The position numbers and the translations under genes are program-made. Of a stretch of DNA of 64,000 nt, positions 10,301 to 22,660 are shown in pieces. Under the pieces are notes generated by a model. It was not told the origin of the DNA, did no database searches, and was given only the letters and a program-made list of their open reading frames with translations. Position 1 is the first letter of the stretch. Every line of letters begins with the position of its first letter. This stretch comes from Dermatemys mawii (taxonomy: Eukaryota; Chordata; Testudines; Dermatemydidae). The stretch is from the NCBI GenBank assembly GCA_007922305.1, contig ML677329.1:1578271-1642270 (forward strand). Reading direction: 5' to 3'.

Positions 10301-13108
10301 ATGAAAAGAAATGTACTGCTAAAGATATTAAGATTTGTCTGTGTCTTTTGGCTGTATGAGTGGGGTTCCTATAATAAACAATATTACCTAGGAATGGCTA
10401 AAAGTTAGAGAAACTGAAAATGGCTTTGAAACTGCTCAGAATAGCTTCACTATTGCATAAACACTTGAAATATTTATTTTATAAATACATGTTGATTGTC
10501 TAACGTACATAACAAAGTAACTCCATAACATGCACTGCAAAATATTACTGAGAGGAAGTGTTTATAACAGTTAGTGCCTTCCAGCTAAGTAGCATAAATC
10601 TGATGGCTGAGGGAGTTTACTGCTAACCCAACACACTGATAGTTTTGTAAACCTCGAGGATGATGGTGGATTCAAAACCTTTTCACTTCTTGGTGATTAG
10701 TTCAAATATAATCAATAGTGACCAAAAATCACTATTGTCTGACAGTAGTTGAGTGACATGAGATGGCAGTCTGTCTCCTAGCAGATAAGTGTCCAAATCA
10801 AGACAGTCACCATGACTGACGTTAACTGGCAGCTTCAGATGATAAACCAAAGATGAAATGTGCATGAAAACTGAAGTTTCCTCCCACCCCTAGAGATCAG
10901 GGTTGAGGCACATTGATAGGGTGGTTTGCTGAATTATGTGCTACAAGTCTTTATGCTATACCTATCCTGTGGATTGAAGTCCTAATTGACCAGTGGTTTA
11001 AGATTGTACTTACCTTTGTTGTCAGTGGGACTTAAGCACATATTTAAGTGTTTTATTGAATAAGGATGCCCTACTGAATTGGGGGCCAAAGCAAAAGAAC
11101 TTCAGTTTATGCAAGGATCTCACAACTACATGCATATTCAGGCTCACTAAACTCATTTTGAAAATTCAATTTAAAAATCATATACACAAGAAATCTGAAT
11201 GTGCAGAATAAATCTGACTGACTGCACTGTGTGAAAATCAGCTGGCCAAAAACCTAGGGGAAAACTGAAAATTTAGTCAACATTTTTCAAGGGTTTCTTT
11301 TTTTCACCAAAATCTTGAAAGTTTAAAAAATTGAAATTCATTAAATTTTGATCAGCTCTAATGACCCAAGTTTTATTGACTTCAGTTAGAAATTTGCCTG
11401 CTTATCCCAGTATTTAATTTTGTCCTAAGTTTTCAGTGTACCTGTGATTTATTCAAGTTTGTACATGCAGGTTAAAAAAAATCTGTGTTTCACACTGTAA
11501 CCAAAGACTCATTATAAACCTGATAATTTAAGCATGCTGTACAATAGGTTTATATTATATGAACCTTGTCAGCTAATAAATGCATTAAAAATTGTACCTA
11601 TAACAACAGATTGCTGTTTTAAAAATCTGTGTTCTATCAAACATAGCTAAGAAAGTTCTCTTACACTGAGCCTGCTGATGGACGCTTTTTCTGCTTGTCA
11701 AAATAAGATGCCTGGAATCAATATTATGCTTCAGTGCTCATGTTACAATAAATTATAGCTGTATCTGCACACAATTTCAATTAGGCACATTTTTGTACAG
11801 GGAGGCTGAATCACTCCCACGATAGCTCCCCTAGCACAAATTCTCACTAAAAATTAATTTCTGTAAGGTGACTAGAAGAGCTGGTAGTGCCTGTTACATT
11901 TAAGGTTGCCTGACACTTCCTTTATAAGTTTTCAGTTGCTTAACATTTGACAAAGCTATAACTGTTCATGCAGAAATTTTCCATGAACTTCTGCCTCAGG
12001 CTGAATTTTTTTGGTCAAGTTTCAGTTAAAATGGTTCAGCTGTTACTGAGAACAACATTAGGGAAACGTACATTATTTTGTTCTTGTTAAAAATATTCGT
12101 ATAACACTTTCATTCAAAAGCTCTAGTGCCTCTATGCTTTGGAGCAGAAGCTTGACATTTTGTTCTGGGTAGAGGGTTGCCTTTCTCAGGGGGGAAAAAT
12201 CCCAAATTTGACCAGTTATGAGACATTGAAAAATCTCTCATACCTAATTGAGACTTGTTGGTTTGGCAGCTAAAATCTCTGAAGATGCCATCTGCACTGA
12301 ACATGCCCTATTTCCACCGGCACAGGCAACCTTAATGTTACTTCTGAGGTTTTGACATTGCAACCTTAATGTTTCTTCAACACAGATTTGTGTGTATACA
12401 ATATAAACACAAGCTAATAGAGCACAAAGCAAAATAAACAATGTCATTGATATAAAAGTATGCTGGAGATAGAGCCTAATTATTCTCTCATTTGTATGGG
12501 TACAACACAGGAATAACTCTGCTGAAGCCAGTGGACGTAAAGCCAGTGTAAGTGTGAGAAAAATCAGGTCTATTGTTCATATGAGATCTTGCCTTGCCAG
12601 GATCTGTTGCAAGACACAGAGATTGATTCTGATTTCCTACCCAAGTAAATCAGCAGTAACTCCATTGAAGTCAATACCAATGTAAAATCAGGGCTAACGG
12701 TGCAATCTAGATCCAATAGTAAACAGAGTAACAGCTAGCTTTCCCCATTTGCCTCTCAACCTAGTTATCATCAATCAGCTAACACTGATTATTGTTTACT
12801 CCTTTTTAAAGTAAACTAAAGTGATTTCTGACCCAAAACCACTTCAGAAGTTAAAAAATTGCATTTTTTAAAATATCAGTCAGACATTTAAAGACATGTC
12901 TTTTATAACATGGCTATCTTTATAGACGTGTTAGCTGTTCATATGATCAAATTAAACAAGTCAAAATTAGGACTACTTTGATCTCTTTTATACCTTGATC
13001 TCCGTTAAATGTTTCTGCTTCAGGAAATAGCTGGGTGACAAAGCCTGCGACTATGAATCATCTCTCTCGTGAAGTATGCTGACTACCTATACCTAGGTGA
13101 AAGGTAAC
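10301..13108. other. AT-rich intergenic DNA with scattered short repeat motifs
   Basis: No exon is recognised. Short motifs of dispersed repeats occur near 12510-12580 and 12650-12710 ('AGTAACTCCATTGAAGTCAA', 'GCCAGTGTAAGTGTGAG'). The 11250-11370 segment has T-rich 'CATTTTTCAAGGG'-type phrases. Most of 11400-12450 is unannotatable by eye. It could hold conserved non-coding elements, which need alignment to show. Confidence 0.4.
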
Positions 13109-13182
13109 GGCCTGTAATATACAGGAGGTTGATCTAGAATAGATGAACTAGTGGTCCCTTCTGTCCATGAAATCTATGAATC
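13109..13182 (+). mobile_element. CR1 LINE 3' end
   Basis: 'GGCCTGTAATATACAGGAGG' then TTGATCTAGAATAGATGAACTAGTGGTCCCTTCTGTCC and 'ATGAAATCTATGAATC' is the classic CR1 3' terminus of the same subtype as 26105-26174. Only the last ~75 bp are present. Confidence 0.75.
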
Positions 13183-15096
13183 TAATAAAGTTTTCCTTTA
13201 ATCTTGAACTCTCTTATCATTTGGGTTCTTATACTGCACCCACCACTGAATTATCTCCATGCCTAAAGAAGCCATCAGCTAGAGGTTGGTTGCAGACCCT
13301 TGACCTTTGGATTACGTTTGCTATTTTTCAGTCAGTTCAGCAGAATAGATGCTGAAGCAAGGGACCAGCAAGGAAGTGGTTAATTATAGCCTGTAAGCCA
13401 GCGTAGGCAGAAGATATGCTCTAAAAGTCAGAAACCTGAATTCCCATGTTCTGAATTTACTATGTTTCAACCTTACTATCACTTTTGGAGAGATGGATTG
13501 TAGTTGCTATGCCTTTTTGCATAGAGGTGCTCTATGCAATCAGAAAGGGAGGGCTTTTAATCTCACAGGATGGAGTTGCAAACTTGTGCTGTTTGAAACC
13601 ATGTAGCAAGCCCATTCTCAGTTTCAGCTCTCTGGCACAAAAGGTATGTCTGCAGCATGTCAAGATATGCGTAAGTAAATGCATCTCTGATCTCCGCTCT
13701 GGCACTATTTGCTCTCTCTGGTAGCTTAATTATATCATATTAAGATGATATAAAATAAACCAGTGTATCTTTATATCATCTATTTCTCTGTTTTAGAAGA
13801 TATATGTATAAGATGATGTGTGCTTAATTAAAAAAAGCATACAAAAGAGAAAAGAAAGATACACAGGGAACTGCAACAAACTGGATGTTTGTACTCTCCC
13901 AAGAGCAATTTTCCCATTCCCTTTATCTCCCCTGTTTCCCCCTGGATTCTCAGTCATTGACTGCCTATTTTTAGATTGTAAATTCCTGGGGGTAGAAAGC
14001 ATGAGTGATCTCCTACTGGCTTCAACAGGACAAGGATATTTGCCACTGACTGCAATGGAGCCAGGATTTTACCTCTAATCTTCTTGCTTGTCTCTACAGT
14101 AGTAAAGTAGGGACTACAATACAGAATCTATAACCCTTGTACAAATTCACAACTTTATTCTGGTTGCTTATATAACACCCAGATGTGCATGGTGCTTTAC
14201 AGACAATTTCTCAGCTCTCACTCAGGCAAAACTCTCACAGGCAAGCTTCAAGTACAATCCAACAGCAAATTTGACTTTTGTGCATGACATGGAAGTCAAT
14301 GGGAATTCTCTTTGAGGAAGACTGATTAACACAGAAGGATCAGTCCACGCAAGCCAAATCTAGCCCTGGTGAAAATCCAGACCCAAGTCAAAATTACACC
14401 AAGGATATATTTAGCTCACTGTACTTACAAAATTTCTATTATGTTCTGGAAGTGAAAAATGTCAAGCACAATTCAGAGTTTCTGGGGCATGCATGTGCAG
14501 GCTGATGGAAAGATGTGATTCACTTCTGCTCTATTTAGAGTTTGGTTTCTTTTCTTCTTAAATTGTTGAAGCAATGTTTGTGTTCTGTACAAATTGTAAT
14601 TTGGCGAGTCATTTATTTTCTGCCCTGTGTTGAAATCCATGGCTGGTGTTTGTATGTGAATTTGGGGCTTGGGAAAGATGTGGCATTAACTGACCCAGGA
14701 GCTGGGTCAAAAAATTGAAACATTGAAAGCTTGCAGAATAAAATAACTTGGAAGTCTAATAATTAAATGTTATGTCAGATGATTGATTTAAGAATGAATG
14801 TGATGCTAATTTTTCATATTCATTCTAATAAACCTATTCCCATGTCTGTAAAAGCTACTAGTTCTGAAATCCTCTGTTTATCTGCAGAGCAGTTATAGCA
14901 TGGGGAGTGGTAGCACAAGCTCCAATACTCTGCCCATGAAAGTGCCCCAGAAGGATTGCTAGAGGTGAGAGGATAGACCAGACTTCATGGCCATCCAGTC
15001 TTTGGCCTCTTGTTTGAGAATGCCAAGTTGTGCTATCTGTATGGGTGGATTTTGTCATACCAATACTGGTCTACTAGGAACTGGACTGTGACCATT
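13183..15096. other. Intergenic DNA, nothing recognised
   Basis: No exon or named repeat. A fragment at about 14157-14215 ('GGTGCTTTACAGACAATTTC') may be degraded MIR-like SINE. Confidence 0.4.
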
Positions 15097-15474
15097 TGTA
15101 ACAGGGTGTGCTGGCCTCCTCTTCCTGCAGCCCACTGGCTACCCAAATAAAGCTCAGAGAAGCTTTCACTGTGCAACACCTGTGTCTTTATTAGCTTACA
15201 GTCCAGTGCCCACCACCAGTGTTAAACTATATACACTTTAGAGGCTTGTTTGGCTCCTCACAAAGGCAGCAGCCCTCAGCCTGGAGACTGACCTTGCTCT
15301 GGCCATTCCCCCCATTCCTTCTGGCTCCTTCCAGCCTTTATAGCCCTCAGGCCAGCAGGTGTAGCCAATCCACAGGCCAGGCATCGGGCTTTCCACAGCC
15401 CCAATCTATCTCCCCTGATTGGGGCTGGCTGAGCAGGGGCTGATTAGGTGCCTCTGCACCAGCACCCTGCTACA
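15097..15474 (-). mobile_element. Solo LTR with 5-bp target duplication
   Basis: On the minus strand it begins TGTAGCAGGGTG and ends CACCCTGTTACA, with TG...CA termini and an inverted repeat at the ends. The interior in that orientation has 'GGCTATAAAGGCTGG' (TATA-like, about 15334-15344) and 'GCTAATAAAGACAC' (polyadenylation-like, about 15184-15196), in the correct promoter-then-poly(A) order. The perfect direct repeat CCATT flanks it (15092-15096 and 15475-15479). At 378 bp with no internal coding region, it is a solo LTR left by recombination. A 5-bp duplication fits ERV3-like or Gypsy-type integration, and the class is not decided. Confidence 0.8.
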
Positions 15475-17655
15475 CCATTCAATTCACTCTACATAGGCTG
15501 TAATAATTTATTTTTAAAAATCCACATGGAACAGTATGTCACCTGAACAACAGTCTGCCTTTAGAAGCACTCCATTATTTTTTGTGGGGCGGGAGGAGAT
15601 GGGTTAAAGACATTAACCTGACATAAATAAAAACAGAATCAGCCTTCAAAGTGCATGCATAAAGGCACGGAGAGGGGAATTGGCTATGGATAAATGTCAT
15701 TATTGATTTCATTTATTATATGGAGAACACCTCTTTTCAACAACAAAGTGGAAGGCATAAATACATACCACAATGTAATCAAGTCTTTACGATTCAATAT
15801 GTATGCACTAGATGCAAGGGGGAAATGTAGTACTTTCCTGGGTTACAGTTTGCAAAAAGAATTTTCACAAAGTCTGTAATAGGCTAGATTCTAAACTGGT
15901 GTAAAGTGGCATACCTCTAATTTGATGGCTCTGACCAGCTGAGTGTGCCCTAGCAACTCTGTATCCTTACGTAAATCTTAGGAGCAATTCTAGCCACACA
16001 CAGTAGTACATTTAACCATCGGCACCTCTCTTCTAACCCAGACCAATTCTCCATTTTAAGGGATCCTTCAGTTAACACACTTTAATTAGTTTCCCTTACC
16101 TTAGGTGTACAAAATAAATCATATACACCATAAATATACATGACCATATTGTGTGTGCATTATTCTTTTAACTCTGTATTGGTTGTGTTTCTTTGAAAGG
16201 AAGGAAATTGTGTACTGTTACAAAACAAAGAACTTTAAGGAGCATGTTGTAACATTTTCAGCATCCACTGGCTGGAGTAATAAAATTCACTTTGTATAGC
16301 TACACTTGTACTACTATAGATTTTTCATATTTCTTTTATAGTTTTATTATAGCTCCAATTTTCTTTATTTGAAAATATGGGGTCAGATTTTTCAAAAGCA
16401 CTCAGTCTTCTGTATGCTGAGCTCTTTTCAAAATGCCCCCACAAGAGTCACAATAAGAGCCAGTAGGTCCAGAGCACTCTTGACAATCTGGCCCTACGTG
16501 AATGGTATATTCATCAAGGTGTTCAGCTATGCAATGAAACCTGTGCAAGAACCTCCCACAGTCTTTTATTAGGCAATGTCTTAAGTGAACACCCCAAAGT
16601 ATCTCAAAATGTAATGGACTTGATTCCACCAGAGTATCAAAGGCCTATTGTCCCAGGGCAAGAGAGGGTCTGCTATAAGCTAGGAGGGTCTGCTATTGGA
16701 GCTGTCTGGTCTCACCTTGTGCTGTGAAAAACAGAAAAATAGCCAGCTTTAAATTTTGTAATTTTTTTTAATAGATCAGGCTACGTTCAGACCACCTGTG
16801 AGGCAAGGGATGCGGGGTTCCACATAAGAACCAGTAATAACTGTAGTCTCAGCTCTCAGGAATGCCTAGGGACGGCTCCCTGTCTTTGAATCAGGGTGCA
16901 TTGCACTCCAAAAGGAACAGAGTAGAGGTGAAGCCATTCCCTTCCACTCTCTATGTGCCATCTTGTATATGTGCAAATATGCATTGCCCAATGCACAGTT
17001 CTGCCTTAAAGTCACAATTCAAAGGCACACTTGGCCTTTGTGATCTGCTAAGGCAAATACATATTGGTAAGTATACACCTCATATGTGATAAAATTCAAA
17101 CTGACACCTACCTACAGAACTACAGCACCTAGATACTCCCATCATTGGTGTTCTATAAATGACTAAGATGATATAATTTACAAGTTTTATTATCTTTTAG
17201 GACTAACTTTAAATATAGCACATTTTGTTGAGAATGTATATAGTGTCTATACAGCATAATAATATTTTTGCTCTTAACATAGCATTGTCCCTCTGAGAAT
17301 CTCTAAGATTTTACATATAGTAATGAATTTAACCTCACAACCTCCCCCTGCACACACACAGTAAAGAAAATAAGTATTACAATCTCCAGTTCATAGAGCA
17401 AAACTGAGGCAGTTAAGTAAAAGGGCACCTGAAAACTCTGCAGCAAACCCATGCATAGAACCCAAATCTCCAGATTCTCAGTCCTATGCATTAACTATAA
17501 ATGTTGTGTACATATAATTCTAGGGATTGGTCCATTCCCATTGGATCTGAACCCACTGAAGTCACTGGCAAAATCTCCTAGTGATTTCAGTGATGTAGGA
17601 GTAGGCCCATTGAGCTGTGAAGCCCAGGCTACCAGCTCCTGGGGGCAGAAATTCT
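15475..17655. other. Intergenic DNA, nothing recognised
   Basis: AT-rich. 'GGTCAGATTTTTCAAAAGCA' (16380-16400) with an inverse-type 'CTTTTCAAAATGCC' belongs to a short palindromic motif repeated through the window. No exon is seen. Confidence 0.4.
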
Positions 17656-18182
17656 GACCAGATTATAGGGAGAAGAAACATAATCCCTATTCTGATGGGG
17701 GAGGGGTTCTTGGAGCTGTCTTCAACAAACCAAGGAGTGGTCAAGATTGGCCAAAGAGGGTGGAGGTGTGAGCCTAGGCATCACTGTATTCACGCCCTAC
17801 AAGCTACTGCAATTATATTTGTACAAAATATTCCCTGTGAGGTATCATATGAAAATTAATAATATGCTGGTTATTAATATCATTGTATGTGTGACCTTAT
17901 GTGAAGTATTGAATTCCCTCTGTATGATGTGTTACCTGGAACACATTTAAGACCAGACAGCCTAACCTAGGTAAAAGTAATAGGTCTGTCCTAGACAAAG
18001 GAATTTGGATTTACCTCAGTTTACATATTAGCAGTAAACAAAGCTGTTGAGCTAAACCAGTGGGAATTGTCCTGAATTTGATAGAGAATTAGCATGGCAC
18101 CTGCGCATCAGACTGAATCCTCAGGAGGCCTTCCTGACGTGGGAGACAAAAGCTACCCCTTTGGGAATACAAGGAATACCTA
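17656..18182 (+). repeat. Unclassified old repeat, possibly LTR-type
   Basis: The stretch including 'TTCCCTGTGAGGTATCATAT' (about 17830) and the continuation after 18393 ('GGCTGGCTAGTAAAAAAGCT', 'AGTTTTAGACTTTTAGATGT') recalls a dispersed turtle repeat. I cannot identify its ends. It appears to be split by the palindromic element at 18183-18392. Classification is a guess. Confidence 0.3.
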
Positions 18183-18392
18183 AAAAACAATGAGATGTAC
18201 TCATGGCACCTTAGAGACTAACAAATTTATTTGGGAATAAGCTTCTTCCAGTACTTTTTCAATGGATAGCTCTCTGATTGATCCAAGGGTAGACAAACTT
18301 ATGCCAAATAAATGTGTTAGCCTCTAAGATGCCACATGTACTCCTAGTCTGTATCAGCAAAAACAAACACGGCTACCACTCTCTGAAAAAAG
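18183..18392. mobile_element. Head-to-head palindromic element, copy 1 (diverged)
   Basis: The left arm 'TGTACTCATGGCACCTTAGA' plus GACTAACAAATTTATTTGGG (18196-18235) is the inverse of the right arm CCAAATAAATGTGTTAGCCTCTAAGATGCCACATGTACTCC (about 18304-18344). The right arm continues into 'CAAACACGGCTACCACTCTC', the outer tail of the family. The centre (18236-18300) is too diverged to show the stem seen in the better copy at 32415-32628. No clean target duplication was found. Confidence 0.7.
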
Positions 18393-20239
18393 AATTCAGA
18401 GAAATTCCATCTTTATCCTTCACGTAGGAGACAAATCAAGCAATTTGATCACTGTGATGGGTCTTGGCCAGGCTGGCTAGTAAAAAAGCTGGAAAGAAGA
18501 CTGAGGGTAAAAGAAACTGTCTTGAACAAGGACTGTCTTGCTAAATTAAGTTTTAGACTTTTAGATGTGTTTTCATTTTTATTTGCATGTACCCATCTAT
18601 ACCTTTACTTCTATAGTCAGTGTTTTCCTTGGGGCAAGTGAGGGCCAATGAGGATTGAAACTGTGAGGGCAAAGGTGAGCTGTATGGCACCATAGTAAAA
18701 ACTGAAAAATGTTTCACAACCATTTTATTAGATTTAACTTATGTTTTAAAATTATCACAAAAATTAAAGTTGATCACTCAAATCGACTATGAAGCACATC
18801 TACATCCTTCTTGGTTTCTTGTTGTCATTTTGCACTCTTTGGTGTCTTCTTGTGTGCCCATTACTTCCAGTCCTTCATGACGTGCTCATGATCAGGCAAA
18901 AGGCGACTTCTTTCAGAACACAGAATTCTAGTCAATGAGGAAAAAGAGCGCGCAGCTGTAGCTCCTGTAATTGGGAGCAGCAAGAGATGAATTTCTACTT
19001 CTTTCATCTCAGGAAACAGCACAAAGATTGGGTCAAATCACCAGTGATGATAAAGAAATAGTTGAAGTTAAATCTTCATTTGTTTGTCGTATCATATTCC
19101 ACTCTGAATTCAAAATTTTCTATTCATCCTAGTCACACAGCAGCCCCATTGCTGGTACTGCCTCACTCCACTCAACTGTAGGTGTTTTATAAGACAGGCA
19201 TCTGTAAAAGCTATGTAGAGGTTGAATAGAATCCAGAAATGTTTCAATTTCAATTCAAGTTTCCAACCAACAATTAAATTGGCAACACTGCATGTAACTC
19301 AGGGGGAGGAGTGTTTGGGAAATTCAGAGGGGTATACACCCCTCGCCCCGGGGGAGTCTAGAGAAATCCCTGCTTGGTATCACTTAATCCCTGGTCCTTT
19401 GCTAATAAACTTATTTTACATCTCTGATAAACCAATGCAGTGCTGTGACTGAAGGGAAGGGTGTATTTACCTCAGTTAAATGAATAAGCTGTGATATATT
19501 GACTTTTTACAGAGCAGCAAACTTAATATAGTCTATGAATGCACAATGGGAGGGGCTGTGCATAGCAGAGAAACATTTCTGAGGAGATCAGGGTTGGAGT
19601 TCACTGCCTGTTATCTGCTAGGCAAGGTTTGGGCTAGGAAAGTCTTGAGTTTACTCGTAAGGAAGACAGACCGGTGGAGCAGAGAGCTGACTGACAGTCT
19701 AACTACCAGCAAAACTCTCTGTTGCTGAGACAGAGCAGTAACACCGTGGTTCACAACTTTGGATATCCCCAGCAGCATGTCACAGGGAGTCAGGGCATCC
19801 AGAAGACGGTTCAGTGCAGTTCAGTGCGAGTCAGGCTATTCGTTTGCTGGAGTTCCAGACAATATGTACAGATAGTCTCCCTCAGCTGAATTCTCAAGGT
19901 GGGTGGTAGTAGGGTTTGGCCCTTTAAGATTAAAGCATGGATTTGGTGACAATCTGATGTGCTGTAAGACTCATCTTTCTCCCCCAGCTTTCTTGGTATA
20001 GGGAGAAGGAGAAAACAGCAGGACTGGGAATAAGGACAGAGGTGAGTTGTTATAGCTCAGTTTGGGAGAGGAAAGCCTATTTCTGATGTCTGCATCTAGA
20101 GAATTGCTGATAGGTGCAAATTTAAAGGAATCATAGTGTCACATTCTGCCACCCTTGCTCATGTGGAGTAGTACTTTATACGTAGTTTTGGTGACATCAA
20201 TAGGATTATTTGAGAAATAAGTTACTATTCAGGTCAGGT
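18393..20239. other. Intergenic DNA, weak repeat resemblance only
   Basis: The first 300 bp may be the second half of the unclassified repeat at 17656. The segment 19280-19900 ('CACCCCTCGCCCCGGGGGAG', then TTTGCTAATAAACTTATTTTAC) has a poly(A)-signal-like look and may be LTR or exon-like repeat. I could not place ends. No host exon is recognised. Confidence 0.3.
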
Positions 20240-20475
20240 TTACCACTTACTTTGAGATAGCTTACATCAATCAGGGGTGTGAATAAGCCATCCCTCTGAG
20301 CGATATAAGTTATACCAACCTAAGCACTACTGCCTCTCACTGCGGTGATTTTATTATGCCAACAGGAGAGCACTCTCCCATCTGCATAGAGCATCTTCTC
20401 CGGATACACTGTAACGGTGTAGCTGCATCAGTGCAGCTGTGCTGATGTAGCGCTTCCTGTGTAGACTAGCCCTCA
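20240..20475 (+). mobile_element. Non-autonomous DNA-type repeat ending 'GTGTAGACTAGCCCT'
   Basis: 'AGTTATACCAACCTAAGCAC', the pair 'GCCAACAGGAGAGCACTCTC' / CCATCTGCATAGAGCATCTTC, an inner palindrome 'AGCTGCATCAGTGCAGCTGT' and the terminal 'GTGTAGACTAGCCCT' match a family I recall as abundant in turtles. The left end is eroded. Confidence 0.55.
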
Positions 20476-22373
20476 GTTTTTGAGTAAGGGTGGCAGAATC
20501 AGGGCATAAGTAAACAGAGCTTCCTGGTCCCTTTGAATTAGTAATAATCTGCCTTTGCACTCAGAACTAGAGACAAATCCCATTTTCTGGATGTCGCTTT
20601 CTCACAATATCCCTCTTAACTACACATCAGCATCCTCATTTATTAAAAAAAAAAAAATCCCAGCATTAACAAGGGAGGAAATAAATACTTTGTGTTTGCT
20701 CCTTGTGGAAGGTACTCCAGAAACACTAGTTAGATGTGACCGTTCAAAAATTTAGACAGTCTTTAAAAGTTTAATTGTCCTACTATCTTTCTTGTATGCT
20801 GAAGTGCACAGCACTACATAAATTACAAAGTGCAGTACCTGCATATATTTTCCCTCATTTTCTTCACAGCTTCCAGATGGTGTGGGAGCAAATGATTTTG
20901 CTACATAGAGCTTCAGAATTTGAAGCAGATGACTGTACATGTAGGTGCAGCACTCTGTCTACTATTCGTCACTAACTACAGTTAGTAGCCCAAGTGATCA
21001 AAGAAAAGAACAACAGGAAACAAATGCTTAGCAGTCAGCTTTTCATTTTCATTTTTCTAAGGGTATCTGCGTCATTGCTGAAGAAACTTTTTCAACTTAT
21101 TAAATATATTAAAGTTTAATATTTTAAAGCTACATTTTATGTTACGAACCTCTTTTCCTATTTTTAAAATCAGTGACCATTCAGTTATACCTGTATAATC
21201 CCATCAAAACCAAAGAGATTGTGCAGTGTAACTAAGGATAGACTTTCACCTACTGTGCCTATCCATCATTGTAAATGACTTGGTGTGGGTTTGCATAGCG
21301 CTTCTATATTGGATTTAATAAAAATAATGAACAATAACATTCTTAGATCACCGCTCTCCTGCTAGAAGATTCCAAAATGCTTTACAAACAATTGCCCCAA
21401 TCCTATCATTGACAGCAAGCGAGCACAGCTGGCAGCCAGATCAGTGCCTATGGCCCTGATTCTGCAATTAGATCTGCTAGTCTGGACTCCCACATTTCTG
21501 CAGGTCCCCTTGGGCTGTACATGAGCACAGGGATCCTTGCTAGAAGATCCAGTAGCAGGATCAAGGTCTGAATGTACTGAGAAGCAGCCATTGTTAGGGG
21601 CATTGAATGTAACAGGCATTTGGCACCAGCATTATTACACAGCCATTTTTAGAAAAGAGAGTGAGCCATTTTGTCCATTGGGGTGTAGCAATGTTAGTTG
21701 TTCTGACTGTGGAAGTGAAAAAATAAAATCAGCAGAGCTAAGAATAGCTAGGAGAAGAGTACAAAATAGATTGACAACTTTTTTCTCAGTTCAGTTCCCA
21801 GACAAACAACTTACTTACTTAAGATTGTAAATAAATATCAATGACTAAGGGGAAAAAAATCTTCAAAGAACGTTGTCAGCTAGATTTTCAATACTCAGCA
21901 GCTTCATTCTCACACTTCTGAAAATCTGGCTTCATTCAGATGACTTGATGGGATCTGAGCACTTTTGAAAATCTGGTTCTGTCCCTTTAAACACACACAG
22001 GCACAGAGACCAGAAATGTAAAGTTCACTTCAGACCTTACAATTTTGTTTTGAAAGTATACAGAGTCAAAGTAGTACAAATAGCTGTAATTCTTGTATGT
22101 ACCCTTTTATCCCTACCCACTCACCACCAAATATAAATATAAACATCACGCTGGCACCACACAGTTAGAGTTGTCCAAACAACGTGACCCTCCTCTTTCC
22201 ACAGTACAACACAAAACAATCTTTTAACATGGGTATTGTTCAGTCTTTAAAAAATTGTAACAATATTACATTATTTTTTTCATAATTAATAGTTTGTGTG
22301 TGTCAACTCCTCTGTGTTTTCTCTGCTGAATAGGTAAAATCGTAGATTATATGGGAGAAAAGAAGTATACAGT
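20476..22373. other. Intergenic DNA, nothing recognised
   Basis: Contains an A13 run (20644-20657) and, at 21870-21980, two copies of the dispersed 'TTTGAAAATCTGG' motif. Opposite-strand frames at 21362-21619 and 21537-21830 overlap and appear random. Confidence 0.4.
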
Positions 22374-22660
22374 CTTGTGGCCAAAATACAGGAGTGGGTG
22401 TTAGGAAACATGGTTTCTCTTCCTGGCTCTGCCACAGACTTCATGTTTAACCCCAGTGTTCAAATTTAATTGACTAAGGTTAGATATCTAAATTCATAGG
22501 CACCCAACACTGTGGTCTTAACCTCTGTTTCCTATCTGAAAAATGAGAATACTAATATCTGTTGGCCTCACAGGGGTGTACTGAGATTTAAATTCATTTC
22601 TGTAAAGCTGCTGATTTTATCAGATGGAAGGTGCTATGGAAGAAAAATGTATTTTATTTA
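22374..22660 (+). mobile_element. MIR-like tRNA-derived SINE, nearly full length, with a small insertion
   Basis: 'GTCTTGTGGCCAAAATACAG' (eroded tRNA head), 'TTCCTGGCTCTGCCACAGAC', then after a ~60-bp insertion 'TTTCCTATCTGAAAAATGAG' and 'CTCACAGGGGTGTACTGAGA', ending GGTGCTATGGAAG..TATTTTATTTATTG. The order head, core and tail matches the copy at 34581-34835. Confidence 0.65.

Noticed and set aside
18183..18392. Target duplication for the first palindromic element
   Set aside because: Candidate flanks (GGAATAC / GAATTC) are too short and shifted to be convincing.
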